Source of the DNA: Paraplanobispora siamensis
Lineage (GTDB): Bacteria > Actinomycetota > Actinomycetes > Streptosporangiales > Streptosporangiaceae
Direction of reading: 5' to 3'
Length of the DNA: 64,000 nucleotides
Assembly: GCF_016863175.1 (NCBI RefSeq)
Contig: NZ_BOOJ01000047.1
Location: 124,001 to 188,000, forward strand
Part shown: piece after piece, positions 16,172 through 25,060 of the stretch
Layout: each line of letters begins with the position of its first letter
How positions within the stretch are numbered: the first letter of the stretch is position 1
Notes under the pieces: model-generated
Told to the model about the DNA's origin: nothing
The model's input: the letters and a program-made list of their open reading frames with translations, nothing else
The model's database searches: none
Translations under genes and position numbers: made by a program

Positions 16172-16336
16172 CGCTGCCTCCTTCTCAGCCCGCTCGAGGG
16201 CAGCCGTCGCAATCCCGTCCGAGGGCCCGCACCGCGCTTCTGCACGGCAGTGCGGTGCGGGCCACGGCATTAGGGTGCCGAGCCGCGATTGCAAACGACT
16301 TGGATCTTGCTGGTGGAAGGAGGTCACCGGCGAGGG

Positions 16337-17323
16337 TCAGATCCAGTTCTCCTCTTTGGCGCGCAGGGCGGCCTGGAAGCGGTTGACGGCGCCGAGTCTG
16401 GCCATCAGGTCGGCGACGTAGCGCCGGTAGGTCCGTACTGAGATGTCCAGCTCTCGGGCGGCGATCTCGTCCTTGTCGGCGGTGGCCATCACGTCCAGCA
16501 CGCGCTGTTCCATCTCCGACAGCGGGGAGGACTCGGCGGGGGGATCGATGAACTCCCGGAAGTCGACGGCGGTCTTCCACACGCCCTCGAAATAGATCAC
16601 CAGCTGGGAGACCAGGCCCGCCTCCCGGACGAACAGCGCGCCCTTGGAGTTCTCCTTGGGGTCGATCGGCACGACGGCGGCGCTGCGGTCGTAGACCAGC
16701 ATCCGGTCCATGGGCTGCTCGCTGATGCGCACCTCCGCGCCGAGGCTGACCAGCTCGCGCAGGTAGGACATCATGTGCGGGGCCTCCAGCGCCTGGGGGT
16801 GGTACACGCTCTTGAGCGAGATCCCCCGGCGCAGCGAGCGGGTGTCCAGCGGGAGCGCCGACTCGATCATCACCTGGGTGAACGGGCCGCCGGGGTGCAG
16901 GCAGAGCGTCTCCTTGTAGGTGAAGAAGGCCAGGTCGTCTAGGCGCTGGCGGACCCGCGCGCCGTTCTCCACCCGCTCGATGTCGAGCACGCTGCCCGCG
17001 CGGTCGCCCTCCCGCATGTCCTCCATGTAGCCGGAGATGGCGTCGCGCGCCGTGAAGACCCGGCGGATCTCGGCGTTGAGCTCGTCGAGGCGCTTCTCCA
17101 CGAGGCGCTCGATGCCGACCCTCGGCTCGGTGGCCACGACCCTGTGCCGGTCGGTTAGGTCGAGCATGGACAATCTGCCCAGGGTCTCGACGGCGGCCTC
17201 AACCGTGTCGGGATCCATGCTCAGCGCCTCCGGCACGGAGCCGATCCCCTCGCCCCGATGCCGGAGGAAGTAGCGGTAGACCTCCGAGGCTTCCGGCGAT
17301 ATACCGATGACTGAAAGGTCCAT
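16337..17323 (-). CDS. TrmB-like / LuxR-type transcriptional regulator
   Basis: 328 residues. The N-terminal segment (about 5-75) looks like a TrmB-type winged helix (SPEASEVYRYFLRHR...). A middle effector domain follows, and the C-terminus (about 265-325) is a LuxR-type helix-turn-helix with DKDEIAARELDISVRTYRRY. Actinomycetes have many such regulators of unknown ligand. The ATG at 17323 has a GGGAGGTG site. It is encoded between the YcaO-like gene and the DUF3592/repeat-peptide genes, so it is a candidate controller of that locus. Confidence 0.8.
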   Translation of the reverse strand: MDLSVIGISPEASEVYRYFLRHRGEGIGSVPEALSMDPDTVEAAVETLGRLSMLDLTDRHRVVATEPRVGIERLVEKRLDELNAEIRRVFTARDAISGYMEDMREGDRAGSVLDIERVENGARVRQRLDDLAFFTYKETLCLHPGGPFTQVMIESALPLDTRSLRRGISLKSVYHPQALEAPHMMSYLRELVSLGAEVRISEQPMDRMLVYDRSAAVVPIDPKENSKGALFVREAGLVSQLVIYFEGVWKTAVDFREFIDPPAESSPLSEMEQRVLDVMATADKDEIAARELDISVRTYRRYVADLMARLGAVNRFQAALRAKEENWI

Positions 17324-17508
17324 GGCTCACCTCCCGGCCCCGCGCTCGCTCTCATGGGGCCTGCGGGCCGCCACCCGACGCAGGCCCGCCCACTACAAAT
17401 TATCTAGATCAAGATGATCAGGGCTCACTTCCATCGTGCGCTGTCGGTCAGGGGCCGCAGGCCGGGCAAGCACGCGACTGCCGTACCCCCGCCTGATCGC
17501 GATCGCCG

Positions 17509-18582
17509 TCAGGGGACGGGACACGGCAGGGTCGTGCCCGCCGGGACGGCCCGGTAGCAGGCGGCGCCGGGGCACACGACCTTGACGATCTCCCCGGACC
17601 CGGCCGCCTCGACCGCGATCGGCTCGTGCCCGAACCTGCGGGCGGCGATCTCCGACCAGTTGGACGGCCGCAGCCCGCCGGGCTCCTCGATGAGCCGCGG
17701 GTCCGCCTCGACCGCCGAGCGCTCCAGATGGGCCGCGTAGTCGGCCTCCCGGTGCCAGACCGCGAAGCGGCGCAGGGACTCGCCCGCCGTGAGCGTGTCC
17801 CACGGCTGCGCCTTGACCGCCATCGCCTGGAGGAACGCCGCGCCCACCGCCGCCTTGACCGTACGGCCGGCCGCGACGGCCAGCATGGCCCCGTCCCCGC
17901 CGACCATCACCATGGCCACCCGGATGTCCGAGGCGACCAGCACGAACGCCGACACGCGCAGCCCGAGGCCGGAGGCGGCCGCCATGACGCTCACGGGCAG
18001 CAGGCGGTCGAGATGGGCGGAGACCCGCAGCAGCGGATGGCGGGGATCGGCCCACCAGCGGGCGACCACGTCATGGGCGAGAAGCTCGGCGACCCCGGCG
18101 GAGGCCCCCTGGTCCACGATCCCGCTCACGGTCGGCTCCACCAGGGACTCACGCTCCCCCAGCCACACGACCTCGGCGGGCAGCCGGTACGGCGCCCCGC
18201 TCAGCAGGCCGGTACCGGGGACGCCGAGAGGGCCCTCCTGCGGCGGTTCCGGAACGAAGTCGGCCAGGCGCAGCCGCCTGCCGCCCGCGCCGGGGCCTCC
18301 GCCGTCCTCCCCGGACAGCCGGTGCAGGTAGTCCAGCGCCACAGCCCGCGCCTGCGCCCTGGTCTGCGCCTCGTAGGCGGAGAACCCGGCGGTGATCGCG
18401 GCAGGGCCGGAGGCCGAGGCCTGCGCGTAGGCGAGGTGTACGGCGCCGCCGAGGCAGTCGGCCACTTCCCCCGCCGCTCCCGGCCCGTCCATCACCGACC
18501 AGGAACCCGTAAAACGCACAGATGCTGACACATCATCAGTACAGCCGCGCGCCACAAGGCGGGTCAACGCGCCGGAGACCAT
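17509..18582 (-). CDS. Divergent YcaO-like protein
   Basis: About 357 residues from the ATG at 18582 (weak GAGGA site); an open frame continues to 18774, and 18492 is another possible start. Landmarks fit a YcaO/SagD-like fold: a segment SAYEAQTRAQARAVALDYL where the family has the SAxxEAxER nucleotide-binding helix, then ELLAHDVVARWW where most have ExxERDxxxxWW, and a Pro-rich end LPCPVP like the PxP tail of azoline-forming members. Several ATP/Mg ligands (Glu, Arg) are changed, so it may bind a peptide or act as a partner rather than activate amides itself. It is 185 bp upstream of the TrmB/LuxR regulator and 2.4 kb from the DGNTWPG peptide. Identification rests on motif reading only. Confidence 0.5.
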   Translation of the reverse strand: MVSGALTRLVARGCTDDVSASVRFTGSWSVMDGPGAAGEVADCLGGAVHLAYAQASASGPAAITAGFSAYEAQTRAQARAVALDYLHRLSGEDGGGPGAGGRRLRLADFVPEPPQEGPLGVPGTGLLSGAPYRLPAEVVWLGERESLVEPTVSGIVDQGASAGVAELLAHDVVARWWADPRHPLLRVSAHLDRLLPVSVMAAASGLGLRVSAFVLVASDIRVAMVMVGGDGAMLAVAAGRTVKAAVGAAFLQAMAVKAQPWDTLTAGESLRRFAVWHREADYAAHLERSAVEADPRLIEEPGGLRPSNWSEIAARRFGHEPIAVEAAGSGEIVKVVCPGAACYRAVPAGTTLPCPVP

Positions 18583-18739
18583 GCAGCAATCCTCGATAAA
18601 GCCCGTTTTCCAGAGCCCGGCGCACGCTCCCCGGACGGCCTCGCGGAGAGCGGCGCGCGCCCGCCGGACAGCGGGCAGCACGAAGCCGCCCGTGGCCCCG
18701 GCCTCGTCGGCGGGTGCACGGACGGCTCGCTTCAGGACG

Positions 18740-19543
18740 CTAGACCGTGGCGCGGGCGAACTGGCCGGGGGCACGGCCCGCTCCGGCCGGGCCGCGGTAG
18801 GCCTGGGCGATGTCCAGCCAGCGGTCGGCCTCCTCGCCCACGGCCGTGACCGCGAGGTCGTCCCGGTGCCTGCGCCGGGTCACCAGCAGGCAGAAGTCGA
18901 CCGCGGGACCGCTGACCCGCTGCTCGGCGTCCTCGGGACCGTAGGCCCACACCTCCCCGGAGGGAGCCGTGATCTCGAAGCGGAACTCCGCCGACGGCGG
19001 GGTCAGGCCCCGGGACAGGTAGCCGAAGTCACGGGTGAGGACGGCGAACACCACCAGGTGGCGCAGGCGGTCGGTGCGCTCCAGCTCCACCCCGAGCGCG
19101 TCGGCGATGTCCTGCCCGTGGGCGAACTGCTCCATGATCCCGGCGCAGGCCAGCACGATGGGCGGCAGCGGGTTGACCAGCCACGGCACCACCTGGCCCG
19201 GCGGGACGGCGGCCAGCCCCCTGACCACGGTCTCGCGCTCGGCCCTCCAGCGGGCGAGCAGCACCTCGGGCGTGTCGTTCTCGTAGTCCTTGAGCGCGGC
19301 GTTCACCGCGCCGTCGAAGTCGTGCTGGGCCTCGGCCGTCACGGCCGCGAACCCCTCGGGGTCGATCGCCGCGGTGGCCGCCAGCCGGAAGACGAAGGCG
19401 AGGTGGGCGATCTGGTTGGCGATCGTCCACCCGGGCGCGGGCGTGGGCAGGTTCCACTGCTCCGCGTCGAGCCCGGCCACCAGGGCGTCGATCTGGTCAC
19501 CGTCGGCGGTCAGGTCGTTGAGTACGACCTCCAGCTCGGTCAT
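18740..19543 (-). CDS. TIGR03084-type metal-binding protein (DinB / maleylpyruvate isomerase-like)
   Basis: 267 residues. The N-terminal four-helix region with GWTIANQIAHLAFVF (His near residue 47) and the later EQFAHGQDI match mycothiol-dependent DinB-like proteins, which bind a divalent metal through three His. A SCP2-like C-terminal domain follows (about 175-250). The exact reaction is unknown; related enzymes are mycothiol S-transferases or isomerases used in detoxification. The start has a GAGAGGAC site. It lies 54 bp after the AhpD-like gene and may be co-transcribed with it. Confidence 0.8.
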   Translation of the reverse strand: MTELEVVLNDLTADGDQIDALVAGLDAEQWNLPTPAPGWTIANQIAHLAFVFRLAATAAIDPEGFAAVTAEAQHDFDGAVNAALKDYENDTPEVLLARWRAERETVVRGLAAVPPGQVVPWLVNPLPPIVLACAGIMEQFAHGQDIADALGVELERTDRLRHLVVFAVLTRDFGYLSRGLTPPSAEFRFEITAPSGEVWAYGPEDAEQRVSGPAVDFCLLVTRRRHRDDLAVTAVGEEADRWLDIAQAYRGPAGAGRAPGQFARATV

Positions 19544-19597
19544 GTCTGTGTCCTCTCACTCGGAGATCGGGTTCTCATCGGGGCACGGATGGGGTTC

Positions 19598-20752
19598 TCA
19601 TCGAGGCACGGAGGAAGTGGGTTCCCGGTCCTGCGGGGCGGCCGACAGCCAGGCGCCCACCCGGCGCGCCGCGGCCAGGCTCGCCCAGGCGGTGAGCTCG
19701 ACCAGCGCCCGCTGGCCGGGCTCCGCCCGCGACGCCCGCTCACCGGACCCCGGCCGAAGCACCCGCTCCCGGGACTCCGCCCGCAGGAACTCGCCCACCA
19801 CCTCCCCGTCGACCTGGTAGGAGGCCAGCGCCGTGAGCAGGGCCAGGCGGCCGGCCGGGCGCTGGGCCGGGGGCAGCGCGGAGGCCGCCTCGGCGGCCCA
19901 GCCTCGGCCGAGCCCGACCGGCCGGCCGTCCCAGTCCGCCAGCGTGGCGGCGACCAGTTCACGGACCGGGCCGGGCACCGAACGGCGGCCGCCCTCCTCG
20001 ACGGCGGCGGCGGCCCGGGCGAAGGCGCCCTCCAGGTACGGCGTGCCGCGCGCCCACGACAGGTCGGCGGGAAGCGGCGCGACGGGCAGCAGGGTCCGCG
20101 ACTCCCCCGTGGCCACGGGCCTGCGCGCCGCCGGCCGCATGAGCAGGCCGAGCAGCCGCATGGCCGGGCCCCGCGCGCCGGGCGGCACATTCGACGGCAG
20201 CGGCGAGTCGCCGAGGAAGACGTTGACCATCCGGTTGAGGTAGTGGAAGGTGACCGCGACCGCCGTGAGCTCCCGGACGTGCCCATCGTGCAGCGGCGGC
20301 CGTACGGCCGTGTCCCGCGTCCCGGCGGCCCGCGCCCAGGCGGCCGCCCGCGCCGAACCGGACCAGGCCGCGTCCCGGTCGTCCCCCGCAAGCCCGGCCC
20401 CGATCACGCCCCGGCCGTCTCCCGCCAGGCCGCGCAGTGTCTCCCGGTGGACGTCCACGCAGTAGGGACAGGCGTTGCCCGCCGAGACCTCGGTGGCCAC
20501 CGCCTCCTTGACCGCCCGGGGCACCGCGCCGTCGGCCAGCAGTGACTCGCGCAGGAGCGTCCAGCAGGCGGCCAGGACCTCCGGCGCGGGCGAGTGCAGG
20601 ATCACCGGCGGGGCGAGCATGCCGAAGTCCCGTTCGGCCTGGGCGTAGACGCTCGCGACGAGGCCGCGGGCCGCGCGCGGCCGTACCGGGGACAGGTGGC
20701 GGACCTGGGACAGCGAACCTCGCAGCGCCACCCGGCTGAGCATCCGGCCCAT
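19598..20752 (-). CDS. Carboxymuconolactone decarboxylase / AhpD-like protein
   Basis: 384 residues. The N-terminal half contains NACPYCVDVH, the CxxC-x3-H redox motif of AhpD-like alkylhydroperoxidases (Cys pair near 113-116). The second half is helical and may be a decayed second domain without its own CxxC. Probable role: thiol-dependent peroxide or adduct detoxification; not proven. The ATG at 20752 has a GAGAGAGGAG site. It lies 79 bp downstream of the GMC oxidoreductase and is probably part of that transcript. Confidence 0.75.
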   Translation of the reverse strand: MGRMLSRVALRGSLSQVRHLSPVRPRAARGLVASVYAQAERDFGMLAPPVILHSPAPEVLAACWTLLRESLLADGAVPRAVKEAVATEVSAGNACPYCVDVHRETLRGLAGDGRGVIGAGLAGDDRDAAWSGSARAAAWARAAGTRDTAVRPPLHDGHVRELTAVAVTFHYLNRMVNVFLGDSPLPSNVPPGARGPAMRLLGLLMRPAARRPVATGESRTLLPVAPLPADLSWARGTPYLEGAFARAAAAVEEGGRRSVPGPVRELVAATLADWDGRPVGLGRGWAAEAASALPPAQRPAGRLALLTALASYQVDGEVVGEFLRAESRERVLRPGSGERASRAEPGQRALVELTAWASLAAARRVGAWLSAAPQDREPTSSVPR

Positions 20753-20831
20753 GGCCGGCTCCTCTCTCTCGGCGTCTCTCGGCGTCTCTCGGCCTGTCTC
20801 GGCCTCTCCCGCGACCACCCGCGCGGCGGCA

Positions 20832-22484
20832 CTACCTGCTCAGCAGGGCCTCCGCCAGGCGGGCCGCTCCCCGGCGCCCGCCGGTCGAGCCGTCGGGCGC
20901 GGGCGCGCCGTACACGACCTCGACGCCGCGTTCGCGTGCGGCGCGGACGATGCCGGGGACGGCGCGCTCGGCGAGCGCGGAGATGGTCATCGCGGGGTTG
21001 ACGGTCAGCGCCCCCGGTACGGCGGAGCCGTCGGTGACGAAGATCCCGGGGTGGCCGCGCAGCTCGTGCCGGTCGTCCAGGGCGGAGGTGTGCGGGTCGT
21101 CGCCGATGCGGCAGGAGGCCAGCGGGTGGACGGTGTAGGCGCCGACCAGGTCGTTGGTCCACGGCGTGACCGTGGCCAGGCCGTCGCGTTCGAGGATGTC
21201 CTTCACTTCGGCGTCGGCCATCGCCCAGGCGGCCTGGGTGTTGGCGGTCGGCTTGTAGCTGAGCCTGCCGATGCCGAGCATCTGCTGCGAGAGCCGGTCG
21301 GCGTTGCCGCGCGCTGGGGGCGGCCCGAAGACGCCCTCGTTGTCGTCCTCGATCATCTGGAAGATGATCAGCCAGGAGCGCCAGCGCCGGAGCATCTCCT
21401 TCTTGTCCAGGCCGAACCACATCGGATCGGACCCGGCCGTCATGGCCAGGATGGTGCCCAGGCCCGGCGGGAAGTACAGCTGCTCCAGCGAGTAGCGGGA
21501 GTACTCCGGCAGCGAGCCGTCCAGCCGGTCCCAGTTGGCCACGGTCGGGCCCTTGCCGATCTGGTTGGCCGCGTAGGCCAGGCCGTCGCCGCGATCCAGC
21601 CCCAGCACCTCGCGCACCCGGTCCTCGTTGAGCACGGCGGTGTTGAGCCGCTCGCCGTTGCCGGAGAAGTAACGGCCCACGGCGTACGGCATCGGCCCGA
21701 GCGTCGCCTCGCTGCGCTGCAGGATGACGGGCGTGGCCGCGGCTCCGGCCGCGAGCACGACGATCTTGGCGTCGATCGTCCCGCTCCCGGTCGTCACGCG
21801 GTAGTCCTCGCCGTCGACGAGCTGGTAGTGCACGCGGTAGCCGCCGTCGCCGGTCCGCTCGATGTTCTGCACCTCGTGCAGCGGCCTGATCTCGGCCCCG
21901 TGCGCGAGGGCCGCCGGGAGATAGTTGAACAGCAGCGACTGCTTGGCCTCGAACCGGCAGCCGGCCATCATCCAGTTGCAGTTGACGCACTTGGCGGTGT
22001 CGACGGCGGCGGGCACCGGGTTGGCGGTACGGCCGGCGTGCTTGCACGCCGCGGCCCACAGGCCCCCGGAGTACGACACGTCCTGCCAGCCCTGCTGGGT
22101 GATCGGGATCGACTCGGCGACCCGGTCGTACCAGGGGTCCAGGGTGTCGCGGCTGATGGCCGCCGGCCACATGCGCCGGGCGATGCTCCCGCGGCGCTCG
22201 AACACGAAGCGCGGTGCGCGCGGCATCGCGGCGAAGTAGACCACGCTGCCGCCGCCCACGCAGTTCCCGCCCAGCACGCTCATGCCGTCGCCCACGACGA
22301 AGTCGAAGATGCGCGTGTAGGACGAGCCGAGCTTGAAGTCGTGCTCGAACTCGCCGGTCTCCAGCCACGGCCCGCGTTCGAGCATCACGACCCGGGCGCC
22401 GCCCGCCGCCAGGTGGTAGGCGACGATCGCCCCGCCGAAGCCGCTGCCCACCACCAGGACGTCGGTGCTCTCTACGCTGTTCAT
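20832..22484 (-). CDS. GMC-family FAD oxidoreductase
   Basis: 550 residues. The dinucleotide fold VVGSGFGGAIVAYHLA sits at the start, GGGSVVYFAAMPRAPRFVF follows near residues 75-95, and the C-terminal VHPLASCRIGDD and AVPGALTVNPAMTI are the GMC active-site and FAD segments (catalytic His in VHPLASC). A Cys cluster (CVNCNWMMAGC) resembles cholesterol-oxidase-like or glucose-dehydrogenase-like members. It oxidises an alcohol. The start overlaps the DUF5987 stop (ATGA). The C-1027 conserved set includes, as I recall, a GMC-type enzyme (SgcE9), so a role in the enediyne pathway is possible but not shown. Confidence 0.88.
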   Translation of the reverse strand: MNSVESTDVLVVGSGFGGAIVAYHLAAGGARVVMLERGPWLETGEFEHDFKLGSSYTRIFDFVVGDGMSVLGGNCVGGGSVVYFAAMPRAPRFVFERRGSIARRMWPAAISRDTLDPWYDRVAESIPITQQGWQDVSYSGGLWAAACKHAGRTANPVPAAVDTAKCVNCNWMMAGCRFEAKQSLLFNYLPAALAHGAEIRPLHEVQNIERTGDGGYRVHYQLVDGEDYRVTTGSGTIDAKIVVLAAGAAATPVILQRSEATLGPMPYAVGRYFSGNGERLNTAVLNEDRVREVLGLDRGDGLAYAANQIGKGPTVANWDRLDGSLPEYSRYSLEQLYFPPGLGTILAMTAGSDPMWFGLDKKEMLRRWRSWLIIFQMIEDDNEGVFGPPPARGNADRLSQQMLGIGRLSYKPTANTQAAWAMADAEVKDILERDGLATVTPWTNDLVGAYTVHPLASCRIGDDPHTSALDDRHELRGHPGIFVTDGSAVPGALTVNPAMTISALAERAVPGIVRAARERGVEVVYGAPAPDGSTGGRRGAARLAEALLSR

Positions 22485-23050
22485 GCGGGGCTCCCTGTGG
22501 GGGTCGTGTCCGGGTGCAGGTCGGCCAGGGGGCGGCCGTAGGAGTAGGCGGGGAACCTCCACAGGCCGTCGGCGTCCGGCATGGCGATGCCCATCGCCGT
22601 CAGCCCCGGGTGGCCCGCGGCGAGCGCCTCCGCGGTGTGGGTGTGCGCGGCCGAGTCGTAAGCCATGTTGCAGAACAGGGCGAGGCTGACCCACAGCGCC
22701 TTCTCCGGGTGGCCGGGCGCGGTCAGCCACCGCACCAGGGCGGTGCGGTCCTCGAAGGACAGCGCCACGAACGGCGGCACGCTCTCGTCGAGCGCCAGTC
22801 CCCGCTCGGCCGCGTGGGCCAGGGCGTGCCGGTTCAGCCCGCCGGCGTAGCCGTCCAGCCCGTCGGTGACCCCGGTGGCGTCCCACTCCAGCAGCTCGAT
22901 GGCCCCGGCCGCGACGGCGCCGCCGTCCGGGGAGACGCCGGCCACGGCCCTGTCGTCAGGCGACCTCTTCGCCCCCGGGATGATCGTGTCCGCGAACGCC
23001 TCGAGCGTCGTCGTCCTGCTCTGCCGGTCGTCTGGGATGTCTGGGCGCAT
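22481..23050 (-). CDS. DUF5987 / gluconate-2-dehydrogenase subunit 3-like protein
   Basis: 189 residues, with TLEAFADTIIPGAKRSPDD near the start, characteristic of small partners of GMC dehydrogenases. No Tat signal is seen. The ATG at 23050 follows a GAGGTG site; the longer frame is repetitive Ala/Val. It overlaps the GMC gene by ATGA at its 3' end, and its 5' end lies inside the tail of the ECF sigma gene by 95 bp, so all three are coupled. Confidence 0.75.
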   Translation of the reverse strand: MRPDIPDDRQSRTTTLEAFADTIIPGAKRSPDDRAVAGVSPDGGAVAAGAIELLEWDATGVTDGLDGYAGGLNRHALAHAAERGLALDESVPPFVALSFEDRTALVRWLTAPGHPEKALWVSLALFCNMAYDSAAHTHTAEALAAGHPGLTAMGIAMPDADGLWRFPAYSYGRPLADLHPDTTPTGSPA

Positions 23051-23684
23051 CGGCGTTTCCCACCTCGTTGAGCTCGGGTCCCTCACATGGTCCGGACAGC
23101 GGCCCGTCCGGTGCATCTTCTGCGTTGCGACCGTTGCGACCGTTGCGACCGCCGCCACCGCCGCCACCGCTGTCGGCGCCACCGCCACCGCCACCGCCGC
23201 CGAGCGCGGAGCGCAGGGCGTTCAGCGCGCGCACGGTCTGGCTGCGCACCGTCGAGGACCCGCTGCCCATGGCCCTGGCGGTCTCCTCGACGCTGCGGTC
23301 CTCCCAGTAGCGCAGGACGACCGCGGCCCGCTGCCGGGGTCCCAGGCCGGCCAGCGCCTCCATCAGGACCAGGCGCTCGCCCACCTGGACGTAGGGGTCC
23401 CAGGCCGGGACGGAGTCGGGCAGCGGCTCGGTGAGCACCTCGCGCGACCAGCGCAGCGACCTGCGGTCGCTGATGAGCAGCCGCCGCATGACCCGGTGGG
23501 CGTAGGCGCCCATCCCGTCGTGCCGGTCGAGCGCGTCCCACCGCCGGTGGATGGCCATGAGCGTGCGCTGGACGAGGTCGTCGGCCTCGTACCAGTCCTC
23601 GGAAAGCTGGAATGCGGCACGCCGTAGCGTCGGTCTAATCGTCCGGACGAAATACGCGAACTCCTCGTCGCGCATCTCCTCCAT
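22956..23684 (-). CDS. ECF RNA polymerase sigma factor (SigE-like) with Gly-rich tail
   Basis: 242 residues. Region 2 is near residues 8-75 (WYEADDLVQRTLMAIHRRWD) and region 4 near 105-160 (RQRAAVVLRYWEDRSVEETARAM). Typical SigE-family members end about residue 170; here an extra 75 residues follow, starting with two poly-Gly runs and RNGRNGRN, encoded by simple GCC/ACC-type repeats. The tail overlaps the DUF5987 gene. It may be a genuine tail or the result of repeat slippage that moved the stop codon. It probably drives its own operon with the GMC genes. No anti-sigma factor is adjacent. Confidence 0.85.
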   Translation of the reverse strand: MEEMRDEEFAYFVRTIRPTLRRAAFQLSEDWYEADDLVQRTLMAIHRRWDALDRHDGMGAYAHRVMRRLLISDRRSLRWSREVLTEPLPDSVPAWDPYVQVGERLVLMEALAGLGPRQRAAVVLRYWEDRSVEETARAMGSGSSTVRSQTVRALNALRSALGGGGGGGGADSGGGGGGGRNGRNGRNAEDAPDGPLSGPCEGPELNEVGNADAPRHPRRPAEQDDDARGVRGHDHPGGEEVA

Positions 23685-23931
23685 TGCTCACTCCCCACGC
23701 ACACTGCCTGGATCATCCGTTTTTCATAAACGATGACCCAGAAGTGGATTTTCATGACATATGCCGGTTACCGGCCTCATCAGAATTGGCTTCCGGTCTC
23801 TACGGTCACAACCCCTAGCCCCGTCCGGCCTCCCCTTATTCGGGGTGACCTCCCCTTATTCGAGGTGCGCAGACCCCAGATCCGGCCGCCGGCGACGGTT
23901 CGGGACCCGGTACCGCGCATACGCTCGCGTG

Positions 23932-24786
23932 GTGAAGAGTTCCAGGAGCGCGAAAGGGAATCTGCTGGCCATCAGCGACCTCCATGTCGGCTTTCCGGAG
24001 AACCGGGCGGCGGTGGAGGGACTGCGTCCCGAGACGGACGAGGACTGGCTGCTGGTGGCCGGGGACGTGGGCGAGCGGATCGCCGACATCGAGTGGGCAC
24101 TGGCCCTGCTCAGGGAACGCTTCGCCACGGTGGTCTGGACGCCCGGCAACCACGAGCTGTGGACCAGGCCCGACGACCCCGGGCGGCTGCGCGGAGAGGA
24201 CCGCTATCACCGGCTGATCGGCCTGTGCCGCGGTCTCGGCGTGCTCACGCCCGAGGACCCCTACCCCGTGTGGACGGGGCCGGGCGGCCCGGCGACCGTG
24301 GCCCCGCTGTTCGTGCTGTACGACGGCAGCTTCCGGCCGCCGGGCACCACGCGGGCCGAGGCCCTGGCCATGGCCTACGACCAGGGGGTGGTGTTCAAGG
24401 ACGAGTTCCTGCTGCATCCCCACCCCTACCCGAGCCACGACGCCTGGTGCCACGCCCGGGTGCGGGAGACCGAGCGGCGCCTGGACGCCTGCGACCCGCG
24501 GCTGCCGACGGTCCTGGTCAACCACTTTCCGCTGCTGCGCGCGCCCACGCTGGTCCTGCGTCACCAGCTGCTGGCCCTGTGGTGCGGCACCGAGCACACC
24601 GCGGACTGGCACCTGCGCTACCGCGCCGCCGCGGTGGTCTACGGCCACCTGCACATCCCGCGGACCACCTGGCACGACGGAGTGCGCTTCGAGGAGGTCT
24701 CGCTCGGCTATCCCCGCGAGCGGCGCCCCCACCACCGGCAGGGGCGGCTCCTGCGGCGGGTGCTCCCCGCCCCCGAGGCGGTGTGA
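23932..24786 (+). CDS. Metallophosphoesterase
   Basis: 284 residues with the full calcineurin-like signature set: SDLHVG, GDVGE, PGNHELW, VNHFPL and YGHLHI, which bind two metal ions. It hydrolyses a phosphomono- or diester; the natural substrate is unknown. The GTG at 23932 gives the family-typical start; the longer frame upstream is not convincing. No ribosome site is obvious, so translation may be leaderless. Such genes often lie near PPTase genes in actinomycetes, but here they are 15 kb apart. Confidence 0.85.
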   Translation: MKSSRSAKGNLLAISDLHVGFPENRAAVEGLRPETDEDWLLVAGDVGERIADIEWALALLRERFATVVWTPGNHELWTRPDDPGRLRGEDRYHRLIGLCRGLGVLTPEDPYPVWTGPGGPATVAPLFVLYDGSFRPPGTTRAEALAMAYDQGVVFKDEFLLHPHPYPSHDAWCHARVRETERRLDACDPRLPTVLVNHFPLLRAPTLVLRHQLLALWCGTEHTADWHLRYRAAAVVYGHLHIPRTTWHDGVRFEEVSLGYPRERRPHHRQGRLLRRVLPAPEAV

Positions 24787-25060
24787 CCGCGCCGCGCGAG
24801 CCGGCCGGACGCCCCCGACACGGGACGTGACCACATAATCACCCAGAAATATTCCCAGACAAATTCGGAACCGCCGTGCAGCACCCGGCACGACTCGCCG
24901 CGTGTAGAAGGAGGAAGCCGAAAGGCACCGACAAATGCCAGAGGAATACGCCGGACCAGGGTGGGCGAGGAAGAACAGCAATCCGGAAGAATTCCCGTCG
25001 ACATACGGATGAATTTATTCGGGATTGCTCGTTTGCCCTCCTCAATGACCCGGAGGACTG

